Assembly (NCBI RefSeq): GCF_007971525.1
Contig: NZ_CP042437.1
Span: 3,348,001 to 3,412,000 of the forward strand
DNA: 64,000 nucleotides
Reading direction: 5' to 3'
From: Mucilaginibacter ginsenosidivorax
GTDB lineage: Bacteria > Bacteroidota > Bacteroidia > Sphingobacteriales > Sphingobacteriaceae
The notes under the pieces were generated by a model. It did not search any database and was not told the DNA's origin. It saw only the letters and a list, made by a program, of their open reading frames with translations. Below, one piece after another: positions 24,858 through 34,118 of this stretch; the first letter of the stretch is position 1; every line of letters starts with the position of its first letter. A program made the translations under genes and the position numbers.

Positions 24858-27329
24858 TTAAAAAGGAATATAGTACGTAGAATATGGCGAATTAGGGGCA
24901 AATACGTTTGACAGTTTTACAACATAGGTGAAGCTTTCGTCTCCTCCCACAACAATGCCAACTGGGTGTCCTTCTTTGTCAACAACCACGGCGCCAGAAT
25001 CGCCTTTGCTGGACGGCGATTCGGGTATTTTGGTGTTAGGCTTATACCTGGTAATACTAAATAAATCGCTCATCAAATGGTTTTGACCCGTATCTGAATG
25101 AAATATTTTTTGATCATCAACTACGTGGTTATAGATCACAGCATCACTTTGCCTGCCTAAAAATGCACCATGGAAAAAGACTGGAAGTTCGTTTTTTGCG
25201 TCATTTAAAGTAACGGCCCTAAAATCCTGTGATATCTTGATTAAAGTATTATCAAATTGTCCGCTTATTAGTATCTCCGCAAACCCTATATCCATGGTTG
25301 GGCCTATGGCTCCTTCTAATACCTTGGCTACACCTGTATTTAGTCCGCTGTCAATCATATCGTTTTTATGTTTCAGAACATGCCAGCAAGACATTAAATA
25401 GATTTTGCCGGTTGTCTTTTTGTTTTTTACAAAGCAACCCAGGGTACCAATGCTGGTTTGATTTACAATAGTATCGCCCGCATTTAAATGAGCAGTAATA
25501 ATTGTATTGGCCATAACGTTAACGGGAACACCGTGGTAATTGCCGTCTTTTATTTCCGCCTGCATAGTTGCCAACACGTTGCCAATAACATGTATTTCAA
25601 CAGCTTCAACCTTGCTTTCTTTGTCTTTTCCATCCACCTTTTCCGTTACCCATTTAAAACCCTGCCCTATACTTAAAACCCCCGGGTAATTTCCATACCT
25701 ATACCTCAACTCCCGCACCGCGCTTGCAACAGGGTCGGTGTCGATAAGCTTTTGGATAACAATTGGCTTTTCTACTTCCGGTTTGTCGGCCTTAGCTGCC
25801 GCAGGATCGGCAAGCAAATCCGTATCGTCCTTTGGTTTTACACCCGCGCCCCTTAGTGCAACCAGTTTATTTAATAGCCCAAACCAAAAAGGTGCCCCCA
25901 ACGATAAAGCAAAGCCGGTAATAATAAAGCCCCAGAAACTCCAGCTAAAAAGTCCGGTACAAAAAAATTTTCCTGTTTTTTCTCCGAAGGAGAGGTGCCG
26001 GGTGCCGGTGATCACAGCAACCTGTTTTGCATCATCGTACTTGACCGATAGCAGGCTGATATATCTCTTACCCGCTTTTTTGTTTACGCTATCTCTTACA
26101 TTATTTAAAAGCGTTATTTGAGGGATGATTTTATCCGAATCTGTTTTTATGTTGGATTGGATGTGAAAGAACGTTACATATTTGTTACTGATGCTATCAA
26201 TCTCTTTAAACAGGATAGCTTTGGCGGTTGTAAGATCAGCGGGTTTAAGGTAACTTAATTGCCGCTTTTTCAATGTTGTGTCTTGAGCGAGTCGTCGAAT
26301 TTCTTGTTTTAAAGAGACGACACTGTCGCGTCGCCTGCTTGCAATTGCGCGGATGTCATGGATGTTTTTGGTTGTGGCATTTATATCGGCCCGATATTTT
26401 TTGTAATATTTGAAGTCGGGTACACCGTCTGTTACCGTACTATCAATCTTTATCTCCGAAAAGTCCCATCCTAAACCCAAAATAAAGTTTGCGGCACCAA
26501 TATCTTTTGATACGCGGGCAAAGCCGCTGTCTATCACCGCGCGCGAGGGTATTGTATCGTTTCCATTCACAAAGCCTTTATACCGGGCGCTGTCTTTTGT
26601 TAAGGCTATACCCATATTTACCAGCTGGGTGCGGGCATCTTTATCCTTTGATAAAATATGGGCTATTTTAATACTATCTACATTAAAAGCAAAAGCCAGC
26701 AAAAAGCCCACCCAAAACAGGATAAAACTTATCTTACGCTTATACCAGCCATTGGTACGATCCTGGGTTTCATTATACCACGCTATGAGGCCGGCCTTAT
26801 AGGTATCCAAATCCTTACCCGATAAATTGTAAATGTTCCGTAGCTGTTTAATGGTTTCCGGTTCGATGGATAGGGTATTATTTTCAAGGCTGAATACCAG
26901 CTGATCGTATTTGGTAGCGCCAGTACCGTGATCGCACAGTATATTGATAGCCGTTGTCGCGAAGTTGTCGGGTGTTATATAAGATGGTTTGGTTTGCCCG
27001 AAGATAAAGGCCTGGGCGGGCTCAAGCTTGGCCAGGTATTTAATAGAAGGATAATTATAAAAAAGGCCGGCAAAACTACTGCTAAAGGAGGGGGGCTCTT
27101 TTAAAAAGAACCGCGAGATTGCCGAGGATACTTTATTATGCCATTTATCGCCGGCTTTTTTTAGGTCAAGGCCATCGTTTAGCATCCTTTCGATGGATAT
27201 ACGCAGGATACGGGCACGCAGGCCAAGCCAGGTGGCCAGTAATTCGCCAAGAATGGTTATCAACAGACTGTATAAAAGATATACCAATACCAGTCCGATT
27301 ACTACATCGAGTGCGGTGTTATTAAACAT
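24858..27329 (-). CDS. Membrane-anchored chymotrypsin-fold (S1-like) serine protease
   Basis: The 823-residue protein has a transmembrane helix at about 9-36 followed by basic residues (LRARILR), a soluble part to 198, TM2 at 200-217, a 235-residue loop with a likely coiled coil (310-360), and TM3 at about 458-487 (FSWSFWGFIITGFALSLGAP), followed by LNKLVALRGAGVKP. By the positive-inside rule the C-terminus is cytoplasmic. Residues 530-610 match the small domain that precedes the protease in bacterial S1-like proteins (VLSIGQGFKW, HGVPVNV). The protease domain (625-810) has a full triad: H650 (SCWHVL), D680 (MDIGFAEI) and S778 (KGDSGAVVV). The fusion of protease to a three-TM module and the partner gene make it unusual. 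Target unknown. Confidence 0.75.
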   Translation of the reverse strand: MFNNTALDVVIGLVLVYLLYSLLITILGELLATWLGLRARILRISIERMLNDGLDLKKAGDKWHNKVSSAISRFFLKEPPSFSSSFAGLFYNYPSIKYLAKLEPAQAFIFGQTKPSYITPDNFATTAINILCDHGTGATKYDQLVFSLENNTLSIEPETIKQLRNIYNLSGKDLDTYKAGLIAWYNETQDRTNGWYKRKISFILFWVGFLLAFAFNVDSIKIAHILSKDKDARTQLVNMGIALTKDSARYKGFVNGNDTIPSRAVIDSGFARVSKDIGAANFILGLGWDFSEIKIDSTVTDGVPDFKYYKKYRADINATTKNIHDIRAIASRRRDSVVSLKQEIRRLAQDTTLKKRQLSYLKPADLTTAKAILFKEIDSISNKYVTFFHIQSNIKTDSDKIIPQITLLNNVRDSVNKKAGKRYISLLSVKYDDAKQVAVITGTRHLSFGEKTGKFFCTGLFSWSFWGFIITGFALSLGAPFWFGLLNKLVALRGAGVKPKDDTDLLADPAAAKADKPEVEKPIVIQKLIDTDPVASAVRELRYRYGNYPGVLSIGQGFKWVTEKVDGKDKESKVEAVEIHVIGNVLATMQAEIKDGNYHGVPVNVMANTIITAHLNAGDTIVNQTSIGTLGCFVKNKKTTGKIYLMSCWHVLKHKNDMIDSGLNTGVAKVLEGAIGPTMDIGFAEILISGQFDNTLIKISQDFRAVTLNDAKNELPVFFHGAFLGRQSDAVIYNHVVDDQKIFHSDTGQNHLMSDLFSITRYKPNTKIPESPSSKGDSGAVVVDKEGHPVGIVVGGDESFTYVVKLSNVFAPNSPYSTYYIPF

Positions 27330-27758
27330 GATAAATTAAACGATAAGGAGGTTTGTAAAGCCATTGTTAAGCAAATGGTTAAGGCATTTAAATATAAAAA
27401 TATTCTTAAATGTTTTCGGAACAAATTTTTATATTAAAAAGAGGAAAGGTTTGGCAGGGTTTACCATGCTGCCTTGCGGGGTTGAATGCTAACTGTTTTG
27501 TATTGTGCAAAACAGCTATCGTTTATTCAGTAAATCCGGTGTAAACTATGGAGCAAAGGAGAAATAAACTTTGGGCGGCTGCCAACAGGGTGGTAAAGAG
27601 CCTACTGGGTATGTGGCAATAGGATTGTGAGGTGTGGTTGCAGGTGTGGCATAACGGAGGCCTTTTTTACCATCGCTAAGGGCTTTAAAAACCATGGACA
27701 AAACCCGAATTTTGAGAAAATGGTGTTCGGGCAACCCAAGCCCCGAACACCGGCTTGC
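27330..27758. other. Intergenic region
   Basis: This 429-bp stretch carries no gene I can support. The part next to 27329 is AT-rich and should hold the promoter of the protease operon, though no clear TAnnTTTG box is placed. The other end holds the terminator of the serine hydrolase gene (27722-27751). Confidence 0.6.
27722..27751 (-). terminator. Terminator after serine hydrolase gene
   Basis: GGTGTTCGGG (27722-27731) and CCCGAACACC (27742-27751) form a perfect 10-bp stem with a 10-nt loop, 7 bp after the minus-strand stop codon. On the minus strand ATTTTC follows, a short T-tract. Confidence 0.7.
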
Positions 27759-29564
27759 TTACATCCCTTTATTGATAGCCTCGTACACAACATCCTGTAT
27801 CCTGGGGCGGATGTTAAGGCTGCCCAGCTTGCTGCCCACATTTGGGTTTACCCGGTTGGATAAGAAGATGTACACCAGGTTGTACTTAGGATCAACCCAT
27901 ACGCAGGTGCCTGTAAAGCCCGTGTGGCCAAAGGTTTGGTCAGAAGCCAGTTTAGATGGGTAGTGCCTGTCGGCAATTGGGTCCCAGCGGTCGAAACCCA
28001 AGCCTCGCCTGCTTACGGGGGATTGTTTGGAGGTAAAAAGGTCTACCACCTCGGGCTTAAAATATTGCACGCCGCCGTAGGTGCCCTTGTTCAGCAGCAT
28101 CTGGTATAGTATGGCTACATCATTGGCGCCGGCGAACAGGCCGGCATGGCCGGCAACGCCGCCTTTAAGTGCGGCAGTAGGGTCATGCACGTAGCCATCC
28201 AATAAACTCATGCGGTACTCCTGGTCATTTTCGGTAGGTATGATTTGTGCCTGGCTAAACCTGTGCAACGGTAAAAAACCGGCTGTTTGCATACCCAGCG
28301 GCGTATAAAACTGCTGCTGCACATACACATTCTCGGGAACGGAGGTGATGCTTTCTACCACCTCCTGCATAAACAACATGCTTACATCGCTGTACACATA
28401 CTGCCCGCGGGTTTTCAGTGGCGAACTGAGCATATCGGGCAGCATTACATCTTTAAAATAATCCTTCCGCAAAAAATAATGTTCAGATACCCTGGTAGGG
28501 TAGGCTGCCGAAGAATCGGTACTATGATCGGAGGGTTTTACCTTTTCAAATGATTGGATATCGGGAATAAAACCGGCCTGGTGCAGCAATACCTCGCGTA
28601 ATTTTACATCGTTTTTATTGCTGGTGCGGGCCAGGGGCAGGTAATCGCCTAAGTTGTTTTCAACACTTAGCTTGCCCTGGTCAACCAGTTGCATAGTCTC
28701 CACAGTGGTAGCCGATATTTTGGTCATGGAGGCCAGGTCGAAGATATCGGTCAGCTTATCGGGCGTTACATTGTCGTAGGTGTGGTAGCCGTAGGCTTTG
28801 TTAAATATCACCTTGCCATCTTTGGCAACCAATACTACGCAGCCAGGAGTGGCATGCTGGGTAATGGCCTCGCGGGCTATCTGGTCAATCTCCTGCAGGT
28901 TGTTGGAGTTAATACCTACATCTTCGGGTACGCTGTATTGCAGCCTGGTTTGCTGGCTAACAAAACCCATTCCGCTGCTATAAACAGGCGAGTAGGTTTT
29001 GGCTAATTTTTGCGTAACGGCCACGCCGCCAAATATGGCCTGTGCTGCATATGAAGCCGATACCGGCGATACCCTTTCGGACCAGATTACCGGCACTGTT
29101 GTATTATTTAGTTTGTTTAACAGTGTTCCATTCCCAAACGCAGCTATGATAACCCGTTTTATTTTTTGGTTGGTAGTAATAAAATCTAACAATAGCGGGT
29201 TACCCAGGTCGGCATCATTTACCTGTAAAACAATGGTGTTGTACCATTTTAAATCGGCAGCTAGGGCGTTCATGTTTTTGCCATTGCCATCAAACACCTC
29301 AACTTTGCAGTATTTGTTAAGCAGGCTATCAAAAACGCTGGCATATTGGTTGGTAAAATGCACGCTGGCAATTTTTAAGTCTTCCAGCTTTTGCAGCGGG
29401 ATAGTATATTGAGCGTTGTTGAGCAAAACGGTTGAGTTTTGAACCAATCTTTCTTCAGCAACATAGGCACGCCCGGTAAAAGGTGGATTTTGCGCGCAGG
29501 CGGTATTAAATAATGCAAACCCTAACAACACTACAGAAACACAGCCCCATTTATTTTTTATCAT
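27759..29564 (-). CDS. Serine hydrolase (beta-lactamase family) with N-terminal GH3 C-domain relic
   Basis: The 601-residue exported protein (signal ending NTACAQ) has two parts. Residues 215-600 are an AmpC/AmpH-type serine hydrolase with SxxK at S279-K282 (LASMTK), YSD at 391-393 and a late GHTG. Residues 30-215 match the C-terminal domain of family GH3 glycosidases (STVLLNNAQYTIPLQKLEDL, SYAAQAIFGGVAVTQKLA), including the run into the linker TRLQYSVPEDVGI. In related Bacteroidetes proteins of about 1000 residues, a NagZ-like GH3 barrel precedes this domain. Here the barrel is missing and replaced by a clean signal peptide. The likely role is peptidoglycan-peptide or D-amino-acid ester hydrolysis in the periplasm. 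It overlaps the amidohydrolase gene by 14 nt. Confidence 0.85.
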   Translation of the reverse strand: MIKNKWGCVSVVLLGFALFNTACAQNPPFTGRAYVAEERLVQNSTVLLNNAQYTIPLQKLEDLKIASVHFTNQYASVFDSLLNKYCKVEVFDGNGKNMNALAADLKWYNTIVLQVNDADLGNPLLLDFITTNQKIKRVIIAAFGNGTLLNKLNNTTVPVIWSERVSPVSASYAAQAIFGGVAVTQKLAKTYSPVYSSGMGFVSQQTRLQYSVPEDVGINSNNLQEIDQIAREAITQHATPGCVVLVAKDGKVIFNKAYGYHTYDNVTPDKLTDIFDLASMTKISATTVETMQLVDQGKLSVENNLGDYLPLARTSNKNDVKLREVLLHQAGFIPDIQSFEKVKPSDHSTDSSAAYPTRVSEHYFLRKDYFKDVMLPDMLSSPLKTRGQYVYSDVSMLFMQEVVESITSVPENVYVQQQFYTPLGMQTAGFLPLHRFSQAQIIPTENDQEYRMSLLDGYVHDPTAALKGGVAGHAGLFAGANDVAILYQMLLNKGTYGGVQYFKPEVVDLFTSKQSPVSRRGLGFDRWDPIADRHYPSKLASDQTFGHTGFTGTCVWVDPKYNLVYIFLSNRVNPNVGSKLGSLNIRPRIQDVVYEAINKGM

Positions 29565-31185
29565 ATACTTTAACTCCGTTTATATAGGTTTGGGTTACTT
29601 TAGCGATAGGTAATTCGGCGCCTTTTACCTTCATGATGTCTTTATCCAGTATTACAAAATCGGCATACTTGCCCGGCTCAATGCTGCCTTTTTCTTTTTC
29701 TTCAAAGTTGGCTTTTGCAGCCCAAATAGTTATTCCCCTTAATGCTTCGGTACGGCTCAAGGCATTTTCTTTCTGGAAGCCGTGTTCAGGGAAGCCCTTC
29801 AAATCCTGCCGCTCTACCGCTGCATAAAACGTATACATGGGGTTAATGTTTTCTACCGGGAAATCTGTTCCCAGCGGAATCCATCCGTTTTGTTGTAACA
29901 GCGTTTTATAAATGTAGCCCGACGATCTCAGTCTTTTATCGCCCAGGCGTTTACCTGCCCAGTACATGTCTGATGTAGCGTGTGTGGGTTGTACGGATGG
30001 GATAATGCTGTTATCGCCAAAAAGTTTAACATCCTCCGGCGCAACAATCTGCGAATGCTCTATCCTCCAGCGGCGATCGTTTTTGCCTTTTAAAACAGAT
30101 GCATATATTTTTAACATTACCCTGTTGGCCGAATCGCCGATGGCATGGGTGCACATCTGGAAGCCTTTGGCCGCTATTTTTTTTGCTACCTCCTCAAAAT
30201 GGGCTTGGCTGCTCAGCAAAAAACCGTTCCACCTGGGCTGATCGGCATAAGGTTTCAGTAAACAGGCCCCGCGGGAGCCCAGGGCGCCGTCGGCATAAAC
30301 TTTAAATGCGCGAACATTCAGGCCGGGCGATTTAAACGCGCCACGTTTAAACAGGTAATCGTAATTCTCCGGCCTGTCTGATAACATGACATACATGCGC
30401 ATTTTTAATGATCCTTTATGCTGCAAATCGGCAATGGTGTTAATCATGGTATAGGGCAACCCGCAATCATCAACCGTGGTTAAACCAACGGCAAAACAGT
30501 TTTTTTGTGCCGATAGCAGGGCATTCTCCACAACAGGAGCTGTTGGTTCGGGCACCTTGCGGGTAACAATGCCTACGGCGTTATCAACCAGGATGCCGGT
30601 GAGTTTTCCGTTGATAGTTTCTATCTCGCCGCCGGTTATGGCTTGACCGGGTTTTACGCCTGCTATGTTTAATGCCGCCTGGTTGGCAATAACAGCATGC
30701 CCATCAACCCGGCTCAATATTACAGGGCGTACCGGGAACAGGCTATCCAGTTTGGCTTTGTCGGGAAACTGTTTTTTAGCCCAATCGTTTTGGTCCCAGC
30801 CCCGGCCGATAATCCAGCCATCAGGGTTGCGTGTGGCGTAAGCCTGAACAGAATCAACCACCTCGCCCCAGCTTTTGGTGCCATCCAGGTTTACTTCCTG
30901 CAGGCCTAATCCATATTCATAAAAATGGGCATGGGCATCAATAAAGCCAGGATAAACGGCAGCGCCTTTGGCATCAATCACTTCATGGGCCAGGTATTTT
31001 TGCTCCAACGTATCTGCGTTGCCAACGGCTACAATTTTACCTTTGCTTACCACAAACGCGTTGGCTGTAGTAAAGGCACTATCAACGGTATAAACAACCG
31101 CGTTTTTTATCAACAAATCGGCATTATACTCTTTTTGTTTGCAGGCTGCAGCCAGGAGCAGCAGCGCCGGCAATAGTTTTTTCAT
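29551..31185 (-). CDS. Amidohydrolase family lipoprotein (YtcJ-like)
   Basis: This 544-residue protein has a lipoprotein signal (MKKLLPALLLLAAACKQKE). The metal motif HAHFYEYG follows PGFIDAH (about 80-90), and later ligands lie in THAIGDSANR (about 350) and the C-terminal LGTDFPVENINP. The layout fits YtcJ-like amidohydrolases, which act on amides or N-acyl compounds. It is the first gene of a two-gene unit with the serine hydrolase (14-nt overlap). Exported location and pairing suggest breakdown of peptide or amide nutrients or of cell-wall fragments. Confidence 0.9.
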   Translation of the reverse strand: MKKLLPALLLLAAACKQKEYNADLLIKNAVVYTVDSAFTTANAFVVSKGKIVAVGNADTLEQKYLAHEVIDAKGAAVYPGFIDAHAHFYEYGLGLQEVNLDGTKSWGEVVDSVQAYATRNPDGWIIGRGWDQNDWAKKQFPDKAKLDSLFPVRPVILSRVDGHAVIANQAALNIAGVKPGQAITGGEIETINGKLTGILVDNAVGIVTRKVPEPTAPVVENALLSAQKNCFAVGLTTVDDCGLPYTMINTIADLQHKGSLKMRMYVMLSDRPENYDYLFKRGAFKSPGLNVRAFKVYADGALGSRGACLLKPYADQPRWNGFLLSSQAHFEEVAKKIAAKGFQMCTHAIGDSANRVMLKIYASVLKGKNDRRWRIEHSQIVAPEDVKLFGDNSIIPSVQPTHATSDMYWAGKRLGDKRLRSSGYIYKTLLQQNGWIPLGTDFPVENINPMYTFYAAVERQDLKGFPEHGFQKENALSRTEALRGITIWAAKANFEEKEKGSIEPGKYADFVILDKDIMKVKGAELPIAKVTQTYINGVKVYDKK

Positions 31186-31199
31186 AGACTTTTTTTAAG

Positions 31200-31372
31200 A
31201 GAGACAAGAATCAAGAGTCAAGAATCAAGAGAGCGTCAATCGCGTTGAATGATTGCCTTCTTTGTCTTTGTGCCCTTAGCTATTTATTCAGACTATCTGA
31301 TAGAGTCCAGACACAAGAAACGGTGTAATTTTTACTTCCTGTCTTAATTCTTTACTCTTGATTCCTGACTCT
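31200..31372. repeat. Dispersed inverted repeat element, copy A
   Basis: Left arm 31200-31233 and right arm 31339-31372 are 34-bp inverted repeats with 5 mismatches, built from degenerate AATCAAGAGTCAAG-like units, around 105 bp of unique sequence. It lies between the divergent amidohydrolase and mutL genes. A related element is at 38521-38633. Confidence 0.75.
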
Positions 31373-31460
31373 GATTACATATACAATTATCAAATCATAA
31401 AGTTATGCCTTCAAATATTTAATTTAGCATCGAAAACGAAATTGAAGGGAATTTTTTTAA

Positions 31461-33326
31461 ATGTCAGATATAATTCAGCTTTTACCAGATGCCGTTGCCA
31501 ACCAGATTGCCGCTGGCGAGGTGGTACAACGACCGGCATCGGCGGTAAAAGAATTGGTGGAGAACGCTATTGATGCCGGGGCGGGTAAAATACAGCTCAT
31601 TATTAAAGACGCCGGAAAATCATTGATACAGGTTATTGATGATGGATGCGGCATGAGCCTTACCGATGCCCGCATGTGCTTTGAGCGGCATGCCACATCA
31701 AAAATACGCAAGGCCGAAGATTTGTTTGCCATCCGCACCATGGGTTTCAGGGGCGAGGCCATGGCATCGATAGCCGCTATTGCGCAGGTGGAACTAAAAA
31801 CCCGCCGTCATGAGGATGAGCTGGGTACCTGTATTTTTATCGAAGGATCGGAAGTAATTAGCCAGGAGGCGTGTTCGGCCAATACCGGCACCTCCATATC
31901 CATCAAAAACCTGTTTTATAACACACCCGCCCGGCGTAATTTTTTAAAAAGTAACCCGGTAGAAATGCGCCATATTATCGACGAGTTTCAACGGGTTGCG
32001 CTGGCCAATCCACAAATATTTTTTACCCTGCACCATGATGGGCAGGAAGTTTACCATTTGCCCGGCGCTGCCTTAAAGCAACGTATAGTGCACCTGTTTG
32101 GTAATAACTATAACCAGCGGCTGGTGCCGGTTGAGGAGGATACCACTATTATTAATCTGCGTGGTTTTGTTGGCAAGCCCGAGTTTGCCCGTAAAACACG
32201 GGGCGAGCAATTCTTTTTTGTAAACTATCGCTTTATACGCGATGCGTATTTGAACCACGCGGTACTTACTGCGTTTGAAGAGTTGTTGCCTGATGATTGT
32301 TACCCGTTTTACGTGCTGTTCATTGATATCGATCCATCAAAAATTGATATTAATGTGCACCCTACCAAAACCGAGATCAAGTACCAGGATGAGAAGGCCA
32401 TTTATGCCATCATCCGGTCGGCCGTAAAACGATCTTTGGGCCGGTATAACATTACCCCAAGTTTGGATTTTGACCAGGAAAACAGCATTGAGCACCTGAT
32501 AACTCCGAAGCCGTTTGAGGAGATTATAGCGCCGACCATTTCCTTTAACCCGGATTTTAATCCCTTTGCTGCGGAGAAAAAATCATCTGGAACGCGAGAA
32601 CAGCATCCTTTCTTGCGGGATAACAGCGAATACCGCAATACACCCATACCCAATAACTGGGATACGCTGTACGAGATCAGCAAAAAGGAAACCAACCAGC
32701 AGCAGCTGATGCACGATGAAAAAAGCATTGCTGTTGACGAGCAGGAGGTAAGCAAACCCAGCGAACGGCAATTGTTCCAGATCCATAACCGGTTTATTTT
32801 GTCGCAAATTAAATCGGGCTTTATGCTGATAGGGCAGCAGGCTGCTCATGAGCGTATTTTGTATGAACGTTTTTTACAGCAATTGCAGCACCACTCCGGG
32901 GTAAGCCAGCAAAGTTTATTTCCGCAATCGGTAACACTAAACGGCAGCGATTTTGAGTTATTGAGGGAGCTTTTGCCCGATATTAAAGCCCTTGGTTTTG
33001 ACATCCGTGAGTTTGGTAAAAACACCGTGGTTGTTGACGGCATACCGGCCGATTTGAGCAATGTTGACGAGCACGAGCTTTTAGAACATTTACTGGAAGG
33101 GTTTAAAAACAATGTGGCCATTTTAAAAGTAGATAAGCGGGATAACCTTGCACGGTCATTAGCCCGCAATGCTGCGCTTAAAACCGGCACCAAATTGTCG
33201 CTGGAAGAAATGAACCAGCTTATCGACCAGCTTTTTGCCTGTCAATCGCCTAACCAGGCATTGAACGGTAAGCCCGTAATCAGTACATTTACGCTGGCCG
33301 AATTAATGGAACGCTTTGAAAAATAG
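31461..33326 (+). CDS. mutL: DNA mismatch repair protein MutL
   Basis: The 621-residue protein has the GHKL ATPase motifs: ENAIDAG (about 34-40), DDGCGM and GFRGEAM, plus NTPARRNFLKS and NVHPTKTEIKY of the transducer domain. A central linker of low conservation (about 355-430) precedes the C-terminal dimerisation domain. In that domain the endonuclease motif DQHA(x)2E(x)4E reads QQAAHERILYE (459-469), the ACR-type motif reads ARN, and CPHGRP is replaced by NQALNGKP. MutL links MutS recognition to strand removal. It leads a plus-strand run of genes; the next start is 21 bp away. Confidence 0.96.
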   Translation: MSDIIQLLPDAVANQIAAGEVVQRPASAVKELVENAIDAGAGKIQLIIKDAGKSLIQVIDDGCGMSLTDARMCFERHATSKIRKAEDLFAIRTMGFRGEAMASIAAIAQVELKTRRHEDELGTCIFIEGSEVISQEACSANTGTSISIKNLFYNTPARRNFLKSNPVEMRHIIDEFQRVALANPQIFFTLHHDGQEVYHLPGAALKQRIVHLFGNNYNQRLVPVEEDTTIINLRGFVGKPEFARKTRGEQFFFVNYRFIRDAYLNHAVLTAFEELLPDDCYPFYVLFIDIDPSKIDINVHPTKTEIKYQDEKAIYAIIRSAVKRSLGRYNITPSLDFDQENSIEHLITPKPFEEIIAPTISFNPDFNPFAAEKKSSGTREQHPFLRDNSEYRNTPIPNNWDTLYEISKKETNQQQLMHDEKSIAVDEQEVSKPSERQLFQIHNRFILSQIKSGFMLIGQQAAHERILYERFLQQLQHHSGVSQQSLFPQSVTLNGSDFELLRELLPDIKALGFDIREFGKNTVVVDGIPADLSNVDEHELLEHLLEGFKNNVAILKVDKRDNLARSLARNAALKTGTKLSLEEMNQLIDQLFACQSPNQALNGKPVISTFTLAELMERFEK

Positions 33327-33347
33327 CCCCGGGGCTTTAACTATACT

Positions 33348-34070
33348 ATGAACGGATACAATCAATCGCCTTTTGCCAATATCACACCGGTAGTAAAAAA
33401 TCTGCTGGTTATAAATATCGTTGTTTTTATCGGGGCTGTCTCTATCGGTCGGTTTTTTCCTAATGTGATGCATTACCTGCCGGTATACTACTTCAATTCG
33501 CCAAATTTCAAGTTGTGGGAAATCATTACATACATGTTTATGCATGCTGGTTTGGATCAGCCGCAACATATCCTTTTTAACATGTTTGCTCTTTTTTCTT
33601 TTGGGCCAATATTGGAGTATTCGCTTGGCCCCAGAAAATTTTTAAACCTGTATCTCCTCTGCGGTATTGGCGCTGTGGTTTGCAATCAACTGGTTCAGGC
33701 TTATGAAGTGCACGCAATAACCGGCGCATTTACTATTAGCGATCCAGCATCAGATGCATCCTATCTAGCCTACGGCGAGGTGCTGGGGGCAAAGCTTTGG
33801 GCCATATATCATGGTTCAGTAGTCGGTGCATCTGGTGCCATCTTTGGTTTACTGGTAACATTCGGCATGATGTTTCCTAATATGGAGCTCATGATGTTAT
33901 TTATCCCGGTACCAATTAAAGCAAAGTACATTATCCCGGGATATATATTGCTTGAACTTTGGCTGATTTATAAACAAAGCCCAACAGATAATGTTGCCCA
34001 TTTTGCCCACATTGGCGGGGCATTAATTGGTTATATTATGGTAAAAATTTGGCGATTGCAGCACAACTAA
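33348..34070 (+). CDS. Rhomboid family intramembrane serine protease (first of tandem pair)
   Basis: The 240-residue protein has about six transmembrane segments. The rhomboid hallmarks are the HILFNMFALFSFGP segment in TM2, the catalytic serine in GASGAIFG (near residue 162) and the catalytic histidine in AHIGGALIGY (near 222). Rhomboids cleave single-pass membrane proteins. It follows mutL by 21 bp and is followed by a second rhomboid 48 bp later. The substrate is unknown. Confidence 0.93.
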   Translation: MNGYNQSPFANITPVVKNLLVINIVVFIGAVSIGRFFPNVMHYLPVYYFNSPNFKLWEIITYMFMHAGLDQPQHILFNMFALFSFGPILEYSLGPRKFLNLYLLCGIGAVVCNQLVQAYEVHAITGAFTISDPASDASYLAYGEVLGAKLWAIYHGSVVGASGAIFGLLVTFGMMFPNMELMMLFIPVPIKAKYIIPGYILLELWLIYKQSPTDNVAHFAHIGGALIGYIMVKIWRLQHN

Positions 34071-34118
34071 CAATTTTTAACAATAAACAGGAGTTATCAA
34101 ATTAATAACGGTTTTATT

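Noticed and set aside
25738..26802. Two long plus-strand open frames (127 and 130 codons)
   Set aside because: They are antisense to the membrane protease gene, whose domains and catalytic triad are clear.
33330..33345. AGCCCCGGGGCT palindrome after mutL
   Set aside because: It is short, has no T-run, and the next gene starts within 10 bp, so a terminator is unlikely.
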